A stretch of DNA of 64,000 nucleotides, from contig CANJLW010000003.1 of the NCBI GenBank assembly GCA_947475245.1, positions 186,001 through 250,000 of the forward strand, given 5' to 3'. The notes under the pieces were generated by a model. The model made no database searches. It was not told the origin of the DNA and saw only the letters and a program-made list of their open reading frames with translations. Position numbers and translations under genes: made by a program. Shown here in pieces: positions 50,935 through 59,898 of this stretch. Numbering within the stretch: the first letter of the stretch is position 1; the number at the start of each line of letters is the position of its first letter. The DNA is from Acetobacteraceae bacterium (GTDB taxonomy: Bacteria; Pseudomonadota; Alphaproteobacteria; Acetobacterales; Acetobacteraceae).

Positions 50935-52017
50935 TTACCGCCAGGGATCGACCAGGATCTTGGCGTGCAATTCCGGATTGGCCAGATCGCTGAAGGCGGC
51001 GCTGACGCCGTCCAATCCAACCTTGCCGGTGATCAGCGGGGAAACATCGACCTGGCCCTCTGCAATGTGGCGCAGACTGTCGGCGAATTCCTGCGCGGTA
51101 TAGCCCAGTACGAACTGCACGTTCAGCTGTTTCACGATGCCGAAGAACGGTTCGAACCGATCGGTTTCCATGCACACGCCGACAACGATAATGCGCGCGC
51201 TGACCGGTGCGCCGTCCATGACCTGTTGGATCACGCCGGGGACGCCGACGCATTCGAAGATCACGCCGGGCCGTTGTTTCGGACCGATATTAAACAGACG
51301 CGCGTAACGACTATCGTCATATCCCGCCGGCGTCGCCACTTCGGCCCAGCTTGCATAAGGCGACGTCACCGCCGGATCGATCACAATATCCGCGCCCATC
51401 TGCAATGCCAGCGCTCGGCGCTTCGGAGAAAAATCCGCCGCGACGATCGGATGCGCGCCCTTGATCTTCAGGCCGGCAATCACCGCCAGACCCACCGGCC
51501 CGCAACCGATCACCAGCGGCACGTCGTCTTTGGCCAGACGGGCAAACTGCACGGCGTGCCATCCCACGGCGATCGGTTCGGTCAGCGCCGCCTGATCGGC
51601 CGGCAACCCGTTCGGCACTTCCAGCAGTAATTGTTCAGCCAACGGCATGTACTGAGCAAAGCCACCGGCGGTATCGTTGGAATAACCGATACCGAGGACG
51701 CGATTCTCGGCCAGGGAAAGCGGCATGGAACAGACCAGCGCGCCCGGTTTGAAGCGTCCCTGGGTCCCTGGGCCGTTCTCCACAACCTCACAGCAGAATT
51801 CATGGCCGAACACGACATCGCGCGACGGGTCCATCGTCCAACGCCCGCCGGAGGAGCGCGCGCGTTCCACGAACTGCGCGGTGTGCTTTGCCGCGTGCAG
51901 GTCAGAGCCGCAAATGCCGCAGCACAGCGTCTTCACCAACACCTGACCGGCGGTGGGCGTGGGATCGGCGATGGTATCGACGACGATCCCGCCGTTACGG
52001 AAAATCGCGGCGCGCAT
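50935..52017 (-). CDS. Zinc-binding medium-chain alcohol dehydrogenase
   Basis: 360 residues. The catalytic-zinc Cys and the G-H-E motif are visible in CCGICGSDLHAAKH and VVFGHEFCCEVV; the Rossmann motif is VIGCGPVGLAVIAGLKIKGA. The structural-zinc four-Cys loop of classical alcohol dehydrogenases is not evident. It oxidises an unknown alcohol or reduces an aldehyde with NAD(P). It lies 38 bases downstream of the S49 peptidase gene on the same strand. Confidence 0.9.
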   Translation of the reverse strand: MRAAIFRNGGIVVDTIADPTPTAGQVLVKTLCCGICGSDLHAAKHTAQFVERARSSGGRWTMDPSRDVVFGHEFCCEVVENGPGTQGRFKPGALVCSMPLSLAENRVLGIGYSNDTAGGFAQYMPLAEQLLLEVPNGLPADQAALTEPIAVGWHAVQFARLAKDDVPLVIGCGPVGLAVIAGLKIKGAHPIVAADFSPKRRALALQMGADIVIDPAVTSPYASWAEVATPAGYDDSRYARLFNIGPKQRPGVIFECVGVPGVIQQVMDGAPVSARIIVVGVCMETDRFEPFFGIVKQLNVQFVLGYTAQEFADSLRHIAEGQVDVSPLITGKVGLDGVSAAFSDLANPELHAKILVDPWR

Positions 52018-52055
52018 GGTGCTTCCTCCGGAGTTTTCCGAAGGGTATCGCGGCT

Positions 52056-52835
52056 TCAGCCCAGGCGGAAGCGCTGGCGGTCGAGCACGTTCAACACCGC
52101 TTCCATCCCCAGCCGCGGCAGGCGCGAGGCCAGGCCGCGCTTGGGCGCGAAGCGGCGGATTTTAACGCGGTCGCCGACCAACTGGCGCGCCAGGCCTTTC
52201 ACGTCGTCGAACCCGTCGATCAGCCCAAGCTCCCGAGCGCGGACACCCAGCATGTAGCTGCCGTCGAAGACCTGATCCTCGGCCCCGGTCAGGCGCTTGC
52301 CGCGCCGTTCGCGCACCCAGTCCTTGAACTGGGCATGCAGGGCATCAAGCAGCCCTTGAACGAAGACGAGATCGTCTTCCTGTTGCGGCGAGAACGGGTC
52401 GAGGCGGCTTTTATTGCCGCCGGCTGTATAGATCCGCCGCTCCACGCCGAGACGAGCGAGCAGGTCGGGAAAACCGAAGCCGCCGCCGATGACGCCGATG
52501 GAACCGACGATGCTCATGGGATTGGCATGGATCTCATCGGCGGCGCAGGCCAACCAATACCCGCCGGACGCGCCGACTTCGCGGATCACGGCATGCACGC
52601 GCACATCTTCACGATCCGCGAGGCGACGGATCAGGCGCGCGATCAGGTCGGATTGAACGGGGGAGCCGCCGGGGCTTTCGATGTCCAGAATGACGGGGCG
52701 GCCGTTGGCGGCGTCGAAAGCGTCCTCGATCAACGGCCCGGCGGTGTCGATATTCAGATTGCCGTCGCCGGTGGCGATGGTGCCATGCAGTTGCACAACA
52801 GCGATCCGGGGTCGGCGGGAGAAAAAGAGCGCCAT
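52056..52835 (-). CDS. S49 family peptidase (SppA/SohB-like)
   Basis: 259 residues, the short single-domain form. It has [59 protein letters not shown] (catalytic Ser in the VGS segment) and a candidate Lys in [12 protein letters not shown]. Such serine/lysine proteases digest signal peptides or membrane proteins. A clear N-terminal membrane segment is missing. It is 77 bases downstream of the iron ABC transporter genes. Confidence 0.88.
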   Translation of the reverse strand: MALFFSRRPRIAVVQLHGTIATGDGNLNIDTAGPLIEDAFDAANGRPVILDIESPGGSPVQSDLIARLIRRLADREDVRVHAVIREVGASGGYWLACAADEIHANPMSIVGSIGVIGGGFGFPDLLARLGVERRIYTAGGNKSRLDPFSPQQEDDLVFVQGLLDALHAQFKDWVRERRGKRLTGAEDQVFDGSYMLGVRARELGLIDGFDDVKGLARQLVGDRVKIRRFAPKRGLASRLPRLGMEAVLNVLDRQRFRLG

Positions 52836-52912
52836 GGATTGACCTTTTACAGAGGCACCGAACGGATCGGCGGCACGGCGACGTATATTGGGTTGCGCGT
52901 CTGAAAATACCG

Positions 52913-53677
52913 TTAAGACGGCGCGATCTTTTCGCCTGCCTGAGTCGCCGCGCCCAGGGGTACGACGACCGGCACGCCGTCGGGGCCCGGCAGCACGGCG
53001 ACACGCGCGCCAAACACGGGTTCCAGCGTTTCCGCGCGCAGGATATCGGCCGGCGCGCCGACACCGATCAATCCCCCGCGATGCAGCAGCGCGACCCGAT
53101 CGGCAAAGCGCGCGGCGGCGTTCAGGTCATGCATAACGACCAGAGTCGTCAGCCCGCGCCGTCGCGTCACCGCCCGCAGCAGTTCCAGGATGCGCAGTTG
53201 ATGCGCGATATCGAGCGCGCTGGTGGGTTCGTCCAACAACAGCGCGTGCGGATCGGCGGCCAGCACCTGCGCCAGAAACACCATCTGGCGCTGCCCGCCG
53301 CTGAGTTCGCCGATCCGCCGTTCCGCCAGATCGTGCAGGCCGATCTCCCGCAGCGTCGTTTCAGCCGCCGCCAGGTCCGCGGCATCCGGACGAAAACGCA
53401 GAGATCGCATGCGGCCCAGCAGCACGACCTCGAACACCGTCAGCGCCGCGTTGGCCGCGCTGTCCTGCGGCATATAGCCGATGCGGGGCGGGCTGCTCCA
53501 TCGCGCGGTCCCGGTATGCGGCGTCAACCCGGCCAGGGCGCGCAGTACCGATGTCTTGCCCGAGCCGTTGGCGCCGAGCAGCGCGAGGATTTCGCCGGGG
53601 TGGAGCGTCAGGGCAAGGTCTTGAACGGCGATGCGCGCGCCGTAGCGCACGGTCAACCCGACGATATCGAGGTTCAA
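52913..53677 (-). CDS. Iron/cobalamin-type ABC transporter ATP-binding protein
   Basis: 254 residues. Walker A is [16 protein letters not shown] near 35, the signature motif [19 protein letters not shown] and Walker [12 protein letters not shown] are all intact, followed by the switch His in [12 protein letters not shown]. These are typical of FecE/BtuD/FhuC ATPases. The start is TTG overlapping the permease stop (TTGA), so it is the third gene of a binding protein-permease-ATPase operon. Confidence 0.93.
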   Translation of the reverse strand: MNLDIVGLTVRYGARIAVQDLALTLHPGEILALLGANGSGKTSVLRALAGLTPHTGTARWSSPPRIGYMPQDSAANAALTVFEVVLLGRMRSLRFRPDAADLAAAETTLREIGLHDLAERRIGELSGGQRQMVFLAQVLAADPHALLLDEPTSALDIAHQLRILELLRAVTRRRGLTTLVVMHDLNAAARFADRVALLHRGGLIGVGAPADILRAETLEPVFGARVAVLPGPDGVPVVVPLGAATQAGEKIAPS

Positions 53678-54702
53678 CGCCGCCTCCCGCCGGCCAGGAC
53701 CAGCCAGAAGAAGAACGGCACGCCGATCAGGGCGGTAACGATGCCGATGGGGAAGACCGTCCCGGGGATCAGCAGCTTGCTTGCGACGGACGCCGACGAC
53801 AGCAGCAGCGCGCCGAACAGGGCGGATGCGACGAGCAGATGGCGTTGATCCTCCCCCACCAATAATCGGGCGATGTGCGGGGCGACGAGGCCGATGAAAC
53901 CGATGGTGCCGACGAAGGCGACGGCGGCCCCGGTCAGCAGCGACACCGCCAGAAAGGCGCGCAGCCGCAACGCGCGGACATCGATACCAAGGCCGCGCGC
54001 GCGGTCGTCACCCAGATGCAGCGCGGTAAAGCGCCAGGCGTCGCGCAGCAGCAGCGGCAGAACCAACGCCAGCACGGCGGCGACGATGCCGACCTTGGGT
54101 AGGGTTGCCTGTTGCAGGCTTCCGAACAGCCAGAACACGATCTGTTGCAATGCCTCCGGCGAGGCCAGGAATTGCAGCAGCGATTGCAACGCCTGAAACA
54201 GGAACAGGCAGGCGATGCCGGCGAGGATCAGTAACTCCGGCGTTGCGTCGCGCAGGCGTCCGACGGCGGCGACCAGCAGGCAGGTCAGCGCGGCGAAGGC
54301 AAAGGCGGCGATCGGCACGGCCCAGGTTTGCGGCAGCGGCAACGCCTCACCCACCAGGATCGCGAGCGCGGCGCCAAAGCCTGCGCCGGCGGAGATGCCC
54401 AGCGTGTAGCTGCTGGCCAGCGGGTTGCGCAGGATCGTCTGCATGGTCGCGCCGGAGACACCCAGCGCCGCGCCGACCGCCACCGCCATCAGCGCAATCG
54501 GCAGGCGAATATGCCCGACGATCGCCAGCAGCAGCGGATCGTCGGTCGTCCCGAACAGTCCGGCCATCACCGACCCGACAGGCAGCATGGCCGGACCGGT
54601 GGCGATATCGGCGACAATGGCCACCCCCAGCACCCAAGCCGCCGCGACGGACACAACCGTTCGGCGGCGATCCCGCGAGCGCCATTCATCGCCGAGGCTC
54701 AT
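53674..54702 (-). CDS. FecCD family ABC transporter permease
   Basis: 342 residues with about ten membrane helices. FecCD features include [45 protein letters not shown] segments near 65-110 and the C-terminal [24 protein letters not shown] with the ATPase-contact glycine loop. It forms the channel for siderophore, haem or cobalamin uptake. It overlaps the binding-protein stop (ATGA) and the ATPase start. Confidence 0.94.
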   Translation of the reverse strand: MSLGDEWRSRDRRRTVVSVAAAWVLGVAIVADIATGPAMLPVGSVMAGLFGTTDDPLLLAIVGHIRLPIALMAVAVGAALGVSGATMQTILRNPLASSYTLGISAGAGFGAALAILVGEALPLPQTWAVPIAAFAFAALTCLLVAAVGRLRDATPELLILAGIACLFLFQALQSLLQFLASPEALQQIVFWLFGSLQQATLPKVGIVAAVLALVLPLLLRDAWRFTALHLGDDRARGLGIDVRALRLRAFLAVSLLTGAAVAFVGTIGFIGLVAPHIARLLVGEDQRHLLVASALFGALLLSSASVASKLLIPGTVFPIGIVTALIGVPFFFWLVLAGGRRR

Positions 54703-55811
54703 GTCAGGCGCGCCATCCAGGTGCCCTGAAACCGCACCGGCAGGAAACGGTCGTGATAGGCGCGCAGTTCAGCGACCGGATCGATATCGGCGAAAGCCTC
54801 GGGGTAAAGCTGCTTCGCCACATAATACAAAGCGGTGTAGTCGAAGAGCGAGCGGCACAGCCCGTGTTCGATCGCGTGCAGTTCCCCCGCGCGGATGGCG
54901 GTCAATTCGCCCCAGCCCTTGCGATTGGCATAGGGCGCGAGGCGGGCGCGGGTGGTGGCGGGATCGGCATCGAAGCCGGTCAGCACCGCGTTCGGGCGAT
55001 TGACCCAGGACGATCCGGCGATGAACACGACATCGGGGTTGGCGGCCAGCACGTATTCGGGGCTCAACGGCCCCCAGGCACCGGCAATGCGATTGGCGGC
55101 GATGTTGTCCGCGCCGATCAGGTCGAGCATGCGCCCCCACATGCCCTTCCAGTAGGTGTTGCCGATGACGTCGGCACCGCCCTGCCCCAACTCGATGTAA
55201 ACCTTTGGACGGCGCGTAGCGCGCGCGGCACGGCCCTGGATATCGGCCAGTCGGGTTTCGTACAGCGTCGCAAGCTCTCGGGCGCGAGCATCCGCCCCGA
55301 TCGCCGCACCGACGGCCAGGACGCTGGCGATATGTCGCTGTGGGATTTGCGCGTTGTAGTCGATCACCAGCACGGGAATGCCGAGCTGTTCGAGCTGCGC
55401 CATTTGGTCTTTGTAGGTGGGCATCCAGACGTCGGGGAAGATTACCAGATCGGGACGCAGGGACAGCACTTTTTCCAGGCTGAAGCTGCTTGTTTCCATG
55501 TTGCCGACATCCGGCAAGGCGTTCAGACGGGGGATCGCGGCGGCATAGCGCGGGAAGGCCGCGGTGCGGTTGTCCGCCCACCAGGATTTTGGATAGCCGA
55601 CCACGCGATCCCACCCGGCGGGACCGCCGATGGCGGTAAACTCCTCAAAATTAAACGCCAGAACAATGCGTTCGGCGGGGGCGCGCAAACGGACGGTGCG
55701 GCCGATGGCGTCGGTGATCGGCGGCATGGCCGCGCGGGCGACGGCGGGCATCGCAAGCATCGCGGCCAATCCCAGCGCTCGGCGCCGGGACAGCCTGGGG
55801 AGGCGGATCAT
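54699..55811 (-). CDS. ABC transporter substrate-binding protein, iron-siderophore/cobalamin type
   Basis: 370 residues. A twin-arginine-like signal (LSRRRALGLAAMLAMPAVARA) leads into a PF01497-type protein: TDAIGRTVRLRAPAERIVLAF, SLEKVLSLRPDLVIFPDVW, and the second lobe LIGADNIAANRIAG followed by LAANPDVVFIAGSSW. It captures a metal complex in the periplasm for the adjacent permease and ATPase. Upstream lies a DUF2946 gene often seen beside metal-uptake genes. No TonB-dependent receptor is in the window. Confidence 0.9.
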   Translation of the reverse strand: MIRLPRLSRRRALGLAAMLAMPAVARAAMPPITDAIGRTVRLRAPAERIVLAFNFEEFTAIGGPAGWDRVVGYPKSWWADNRTAAFPRYAAAIPRLNALPDVGNMETSSFSLEKVLSLRPDLVIFPDVWMPTYKDQMAQLEQLGIPVLVIDYNAQIPQRHIASVLAVGAAIGADARARELATLYETRLADIQGRAARATRRPKVYIELGQGGADVIGNTYWKGMWGRMLDLIGADNIAANRIAGAWGPLSPEYVLAANPDVVFIAGSSWVNRPNAVLTGFDADPATTRARLAPYANRKGWGELTAIRAGELHAIEHGLCRSLFDYTALYYVAKQLYPEAFADIDPVAELRAYHDRFLPVRFQGTWMARLT

Positions 55812-55863
55812 GGACAGTCTCCGTCATGACGGGGAAACGCAGCGATTGGGCTGGGTTGGGACG

Positions 55864-56235
55864 TCAGACGGCGATGGGGGGTGCCCTGGCCGGGTGGCGG
55901 GCGGTGCGGCGCGCAAGGTCGGGTGCGGGCGAGGGTGCGTGGTCGTCGGCGGCGCGCCAGGCGGTTGGGGCCTGGGCGACGGCGGCGTGGGCGGCGAAAA
56001 GGGCGGGGTCGAGCGCGGTCAGGCAGACCGGGCACAGGGCGCATTCGTGGTTCGGCGCGGGATCCGGCTGCGGCGACTGGGTGGGTTCGGCGTGGCAGAT
56101 CGTGGCGACCGCCATAGGGTCGGTCGGCATCGTGTTCGGGACACCGAACGGCAGGCGCAGAACCAGCGCGACAAGGATCGCCGCCGTCACGAAGACATGC
56201 CGGATCAGCGCGTGCCTGTCACGATTTGCGGCCAT
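55864..56235 (-). CDS. DUF2946 family small membrane/exported protein
   Basis: 123 residues. An N-terminal hydrophobic segment (HVFVTAAILVALVLRLPFG) is followed by the characteristic ICHA ... CALCPVC cysteine pattern (near residues 47 and 65-70) and a Pro/Arg-rich tail. DUF2946 proteins cluster with TonB receptors and copper or iron uptake genes and may bind metals through these Cys. It lies 53 bases before the iron-type ABC operon on the same strand and diverges from the cupin gene. Confidence 0.65.
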   Translation of the reverse strand: MAANRDRHALIRHVFVTAAILVALVLRLPFGVPNTMPTDPMAVATICHAEPTQSPQPDPAPNHECALCPVCLTALDPALFAAHAAVAQAPTAWRAADDHAPSPAPDLARRTARHPARAPPIAV

Positions 56236-56267
56236 TCCGTGAAGTCGTAAGCCAAGCCTTGCCCAGC

Positions 56268-56285
56268 GGCAAGCGGCGGCTTGCC
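56268..56285. promoter_or_regulatory. Inverted repeat between divergent DUF2946 and cupin genes
   Basis: GGCAAGC-GGCG-GCTTGCC is a perfect 7-base inverted repeat within the 104-base shared upstream region. It could be an operator or an mRNA hairpin; it does not resemble a Fur box. Confidence 0.3.
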
Positions 56286-56339
56286 AAGCCGGTGGCGGGG
56301 GCTAGAGTCGGGCATCGAGTTCCGAGAAAGGGAAACGTC

Positions 56340-56756
56340 ATGAAAGTCGTTCGATCGTCGAGCCGGCCCACGAAGGTGCAGCCCGCCACCAATTTCACCG
56401 GCACCGTTTATGCGGATGAGGTTCTGGTGGGCGTCGCGCCGTCGCGGATGCGCGCCACGCTGGTGTCGTTCACGCCGGGCGGGCGGACGGCGTGGCACAG
56501 CCACCCCGTTGGCCAGACTTTGTATTGCATGTCCGGCGCCGGGCGCGTGCAGCGAGAGGGGGAGCAGGTGCAGGAGATCCGCCCCGGCGATACCGTGCTG
56601 ATCCCGCCGAATGTGCGTCATTGGCATGGGGCCGCCCCGGACAAGCTGTTCGCGCATCTGGCGATGTCGGAGGTCAGCGATACCGGAGAGGGGACGGCCT
56701 GGTTCGAGCATGTGTCCGACGCGGATTATAATGCAACACCGGCTCCGGTGACCTGA
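56340..56756 (+). CDS. Cupin domain protein
   Basis: 138 residues from ATG 56340, preceded by AAAGGGAAA. The two cupin motifs are visible: GGRTAWHSHPVGQTLYCMSGAG (metal His pair) near 48-69, and PGDTVLIPPNVRHWHGA near 85-100. The last ~30 residues (LAMSEVSDTGEGTAWFEHVSD) match the (R)-mandelonitrile lyase-like/carboxymuconolactone-linked cupins. Reaction unknown. An intrinsic terminator follows 17 bases after the stop. Confidence 0.88.
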   Translation: MKVVRSSSRPTKVQPATNFTGTVYADEVLVGVAPSRMRATLVSFTPGGRTAWHSHPVGQTLYCMSGAGRVQREGEQVQEIRPGDTVLIPPNVRHWHGAAPDKLFAHLAMSEVSDTGEGTAWFEHVSDADYNATPAPVT

Positions 56757-56772
56757 GGGGTTGGTTTGGGGG

Positions 56773-56799
56773 ACGGGGCCGGTGGCCCCGTTCTTTTTT
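56773..56799 (+). terminator. Intrinsic terminator after cupin gene
   Basis: ACGGGGCC (56773-56780) and GGCCCCGT (56784-56791) pair perfectly around GGT. The tail is TCTTTTTT. It is the cleanest Rho-independent terminator in the window and marks the left border of the accessory island. Confidence 0.92.
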
Positions 56800-56989
56800 G
56801 AGTCCTTAGCCTGAGCCGGATTTCTCGCACGTATAGGGTGCCCAGGTGTGGGGAACTTAACCGGCGACGACGTTGGCGCGTCATTTGGATGGTTGCGGAT
56901 GACGCCACCGGGACCCGTAAACGATGTTCTGAATTCTGGTCGCGCCGACATGCTGGACATGCGTTGGTAAATATGCCACCATTCAGTGG

Positions 56990-57337
56990 GTGACCAGGAA
57001 CACAAGACCACTTCAATGGATCAAGGCAGCGCGGAAAGATTTTCAGGACTTTCCAGCCGGTGCGCGCGCCGATCTGCTCGATGCCTTGACCGCTATCGCC
57101 GACGGTGGGCATCCGTCGATCGCCAAGCCATTGTCCGGTCTCGGCGCGGGCGTGATGGAGTTGTCATTGCGTCATCGCGGCGATGCATTCCGTGTTGTCT
57201 ACGCATTGCAGATCGGGACGGATGTTTGGGTGATCCACGCCTTCCAGAAGAAATCGAAATCAGGGATCGCCACGCCCAAACAAGAGATCGATCTCGTACG
57301 AGATCGGCTGAGTCGGTTAAAGGAGATGTTGCGATGA
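56990..57337 (+). CDS. RelE/HigB-like toxin (phage Gp49-like)
   Basis: 115 residues. LQWIKAARKDFQDFPAGARADLLDALTAIADGG followed by VMELSLRHRGDAFRVVYALQIGTDVWVIHAFQKKSKSGIATP segments is the Gp49/HigB-like fold of ribosome-dependent mRNA interferases. The start is GTG without a good ribosome site. It overlaps the following helix-turn-helix gene by ATGA, giving a toxin-first type II module. Activity is inferred. Confidence 0.88.
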   Translation: MTRNTRPLQWIKAARKDFQDFPAGARADLLDALTAIADGGHPSIAKPLSGLGAGVMELSLRHRGDAFRVVYALQIGTDVWVIHAFQKKSKSGIATPKQEIDLVRDRLSRLKEMLR

Positions 57338-57678
57338 TGGACGATCCGATTGAAATCGTGCGTGGCAGCGGCAATGTGTTTCGGGACTTCGGCTACGACG
57401 ATGCCGACGTACGTCAAACGAAAGCCCTGCTTGGCACGCAGATTATGAAGATCATGACTGAAGAAAACCTGTCCACGCGTCAGGCCGAGGAACGGACGGG
57501 TATATCCCACAGCGATTTTTCACGCATCCGTCAGGCGAAATTCAGCCGCTTCACCATCGATCGCCTGATCAAAATTCTCGGGCTATTGGGTCTCGATGTT
57601 GAAGTCTCGATCGCCGTCCATCGGCGCCGTAAAAATATGCCGACAGGAATGCCCACGGTGATTGAAGGCCGGATTTAG
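57334..57678 (+). CDS. Helix-turn-helix antitoxin (HigA-like)
   Basis: 114 residues. The XRE-type helix-turn-helix lies near residues 43-75: IMKIMTEENLSTRQAEERTG followed by ISHSDFSRIRQAKFSRFTIDRL. It begins within the toxin stop (ATGA). Such proteins bind the toxin and repress the shared promoter. The N-terminal ~30 residues (FRDFGYDDADVRQTKALLG) are the usual prefix of HigA/XRE partners of Gp49-like toxins. Confidence 0.88.
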   Translation: MMDDPIEIVRGSGNVFRDFGYDDADVRQTKALLGTQIMKIMTEENLSTRQAEERTGISHSDFSRIRQAKFSRFTIDRLIKILGLLGLDVEVSIAVHRRRKNMPTGMPTVIEGRI

Positions 57679-57784
57679 GGTTTGAAATGGTAAGTCATGA
57701 GATCACGGTCGCCATGACTGCGGCTTTGGCGCTTTGTCTCGGGTGCGGCGACGTATCGGCACTTTTCGTCAATGGAATCCGGGG

Positions 57785-58324
57785 ATGATGAAAGATCAAG
57801 ACCCAGCTGTGATTGCATTAATCAGCGCTCTGCTCGTCGCAGGCCTCACTGCGGTGTTCGCCTATATCCGGTATGTCCGTGAACAAGAACATCAGCGCCG
57901 GACTCTACTCAATGCTCTGTTTGCGGAGCTTGCGAACATCCTTGAGCACTACACGTATGCTGCCGCAGAATTTCCAACAGACGCGACCGACGATTTCGAA
58001 CTAAAGAAGCGGCTGCGATGGTCAAAGTATGGCGCTGTAAGGTCTGCAAATGATATCGGAAAAATGGGATTTCTGGACGCTTCCAATATCAAAGCATTCT
58101 TACAATTGGAACTCCGCATCAGGAACGACGCCATCGTGCTTGACCAATTGATTGAGAACGTATCCGCCGCAACTCCACCGAGGTTGCAAGATGTGAAGGC
58201 CAGACTGAGATATCGCGCTGATGACGCGGGATGGCTGCTACAGCAACTCATTGCGAGGAGACCGGCATTGAGCAAGACCCTTGCCGACGTAAAAAAAGAG
58301 CTGCCGGTTCTGCCGGACGTGTGA
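57785..58324 (+). CDS. Membrane-anchored hypothetical protein
   Basis: 179 residues from ATG 57785 (a second ATG follows at 57788). One membrane helix near residues 7-27 (VIALISALLVAGLTAVFAYI) precedes a helical cytoplasmic or periplasmic domain of ~150 residues with charged heptad-like stretches. No family was recognised. Base composition is more A+T-rich than the window average, which fits recent acquisition. It converges with the HNH endonuclease gene 76 bases away and follows the toxin-antitoxin pair by 106 bases. Confidence 0.6.
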   Translation: MMKDQDPAVIALISALLVAGLTAVFAYIRYVREQEHQRRTLLNALFAELANILEHYTYAAAEFPTDATDDFELKKRLRWSKYGAVRSANDIGKMGFLDASNIKAFLQLELRIRNDAIVLDQLIENVSAATPPRLQDVKARLRYRADDAGWLLQQLIARRPALSKTLADVKKELPVLPDV

Positions 58325-58399
58325 CAATTGAGGGGGCGGGTAGCAGCGAAACTGAACGTGCGATTGAAATTCTTAAAAGGATGCTCATCGGTTCCGCTG

Positions 58400-59134
58400 C
58401 TACCAGCTCCTGGGCTTGCGGCCATCAGATTCCGTACTTTTGGTGAGCATACTCCTGACTTCATCCAAAGTATAAGGCTCAGGACCGTCGCGCATATGAA
58501 CGACGCGATGGCAGTTGGCACATAGAATAGCAAGGTCTTCCAATCGCGTTCTGGTGGTCTTTTCCACCTTGGATAATGGCAGTAAGTGGTGAACCTCGCA
58601 GTAATCGCTGGCACCGCCACCATAGGTACGACTGAACGAGAACCTGCAAATCTCGCAGTCAAGGGACGCAGCCTGCTCCCTTTTTTTTCGCACCAGGCTC
58701 TGATTCCGTTCGCGTTGAAGGTGCAAAACTAGCCGACTGCGCCCCTCAGTAGCGACAAGGGTGTGAATGTCCACGTCCAGATTAGGGCTCGCATTTAGGT
58801 CAGCAACTCGGACATAACCGGGAATCGTTGAAATACCTGGCTTTGGGACGCTGATTTGCTTACCGATGTTGAGGTAGGGCGAACTCCGATATTCCTGCTC
58901 GGTCTCAAACAACACGTAGCCGTGGGCGTCGAACAACGCCGCAGGAAACCGCGAAAGTGTGGCATACCAGTGCCCGTCTTCACTATAACGCGCTTGGGCG
59001 GCTCCAATAGCCCAAGTTTCGTTGAGGCGCACAGCCTTATCTCTGTTCAGGGCGGCCTTCGTTCTTCTATCCATAGCGACGCCTCTCGTCACCGGCACCA
59101 CGTCGATACTCACAAGCTTCCACTGGGCGTTCAC
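58400..59134 (-). CDS. HNH endonuclease with N-terminal unknown domain
   Basis: 244 residues, GTG start (ATG 59074 is an alternative). The C-terminal HNH nuclease is clear: a zinc Cys pair in LDCEICRFSF, the catalytic His in SDYCEVHHLLPLS and the second Cys pair/His in LAILCANCHRVVHM, as in McrA-like nucleases. The first ~140 residues (GHWYATLSRFPAALFDAHGYVLF, PGYVRVADL) may be a DNA-recognition domain. Its composition is A+T-rich and it sits in the toxin-antitoxin island, so restriction or phage defence is plausible. Confidence 0.83.
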   Translation of the reverse strand: MNAQWKLVSIDVVPVTRGVAMDRRTKAALNRDKAVRLNETWAIGAAQARYSEDGHWYATLSRFPAALFDAHGYVLFETEQEYRSSPYLNIGKQISVPKPGISTIPGYVRVADLNASPNLDVDIHTLVATEGRSRLVLHLQRERNQSLVRKKREQAASLDCEICRFSFSRTYGGGASDYCEVHHLLPLSKVEKTTRTRLEDLAILCANCHRVVHMRDGPEPYTLDEVRSMLTKSTESDGRKPRSW

Positions 59135-59199
59135 CTTTTTGGGCGGCAGATTAGTGGAATGTCATGCCATCAGTCTCGAAATTGTTCTTCTGATCACAT

Positions 59200-59525
59200 G
59201 GTAGCAGCGCGCGATCACGCTGAGCAACTCCCTGCACTAGCGCCGCGCGCGTGCCTCTTGCCTCTGGCGGGCGGAGAGCTTGAACGTTCAACTGAGACTC
59301 CTCCCGCGCCTTGGCGCGGAAGCGTCCTTCGCCCATCCGTGCGCGCATCAACTCCCGCTCAATCTCGATAAATCAGCCGAGGTCGGTCAGCATCAACCGC
59401 CCCTACTCCGTCGTCGCGCCCGCCCATGCGTCGCCGCGGGATCGGAATCCCGCCTTCCGCCGGGTGATCATGGCCAGCGTGGTCAACAGGTTGCGAATCG
59501 AACGCGCAAAGCGGTCTTCCCCCCA
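59200..59525 (-). pseudogene. Decayed serine recombinase (resolvase/invertase) fragment
   Basis: Reading the minus strand from about 59516 gives EDRFARSIRNLLTTLAMI, then KAGFRSRGDAWAGATTE, a TAG stop, GRLMLTDLG, a TGA stop, FIEIERELMRARMGEGRF and RAKARE. This follows the catalytic-domain end of Tn3-type resolvases (DRLARS..LL, GFRSLGDAW, HGRLMLTVLGG, ERELIRARTGEGR) with two in-frame stops. The N-terminal catalytic Ser region and the C-terminal DNA-binding helix-turn-helix are missing or unrecognisable. It is a relic of a mobile element. Confidence 0.75.
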
Positions 59526-59556
59526 ACTTCCAAACCGTCCCGTCACCAATAACCGC

Positions 59557-59886
59557 TCACACCTCATCCAAAAGATCTTCGATCCTGACCCGCAACGTCT
59601 TAGCCAGCTTGGCATAGGTCATAACGCTCAACCCGCGGCGTCTCGTTTCGGCCTGTGCCAACGACGGCTGCGAAATACCAACCTGGGCGGCCAGCGCCGC
59701 TTGCGTCATACCTCTGTGACGGCGCCAAAAAGCCAGATTGCTCGGCGCGGCGAGATAGGCATCCACCTCCGCCCCCGTCAGGGTCTCAACAGCCCCGGTC
59801 GCGATTTCGCGCATCGCCCGCGCATGGTCGCGCGCATCAATCAGGTCCTCATACGCGGCACGGGTGATGGTAACGGTATCGGTCAT
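59557..59886 (-). CDS. XRE family antitoxin
   Basis: 109 residues. An N-terminal helix (TRAAYEDLIDARDHARAM) precedes a classic XRE helix-turn-helix near 55-108 (WRRHRGMTQAALAAQVGISQPSLAQAETRRRGLSV split across the region). It follows the RelE-type toxin gene by 12 bases, forming the second toxin-antitoxin pair of the island. It ends 30-40 bases before the decayed recombinase. Confidence 0.88.
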   Translation of the reverse strand: MTDTVTITRAAYEDLIDARDHARAMREIATGAVETLTGAEVDAYLAAPSNLAFWRRHRGMTQAALAAQVGISQPSLAQAETRRRGLSVMTYAKLAKTLRVRIEDLLDEV

Positions 59887-59898
59887 CGGTCTGCCCTT

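Noticed and set aside
55812-56339. Cobalamin riboswitch ahead of the iron/cobalamin-type ABC operon
   Set aside because: No B12-box-like sequence was found on the minus strand in this stretch, and the upstream DUF2946 gene occupies most of it.
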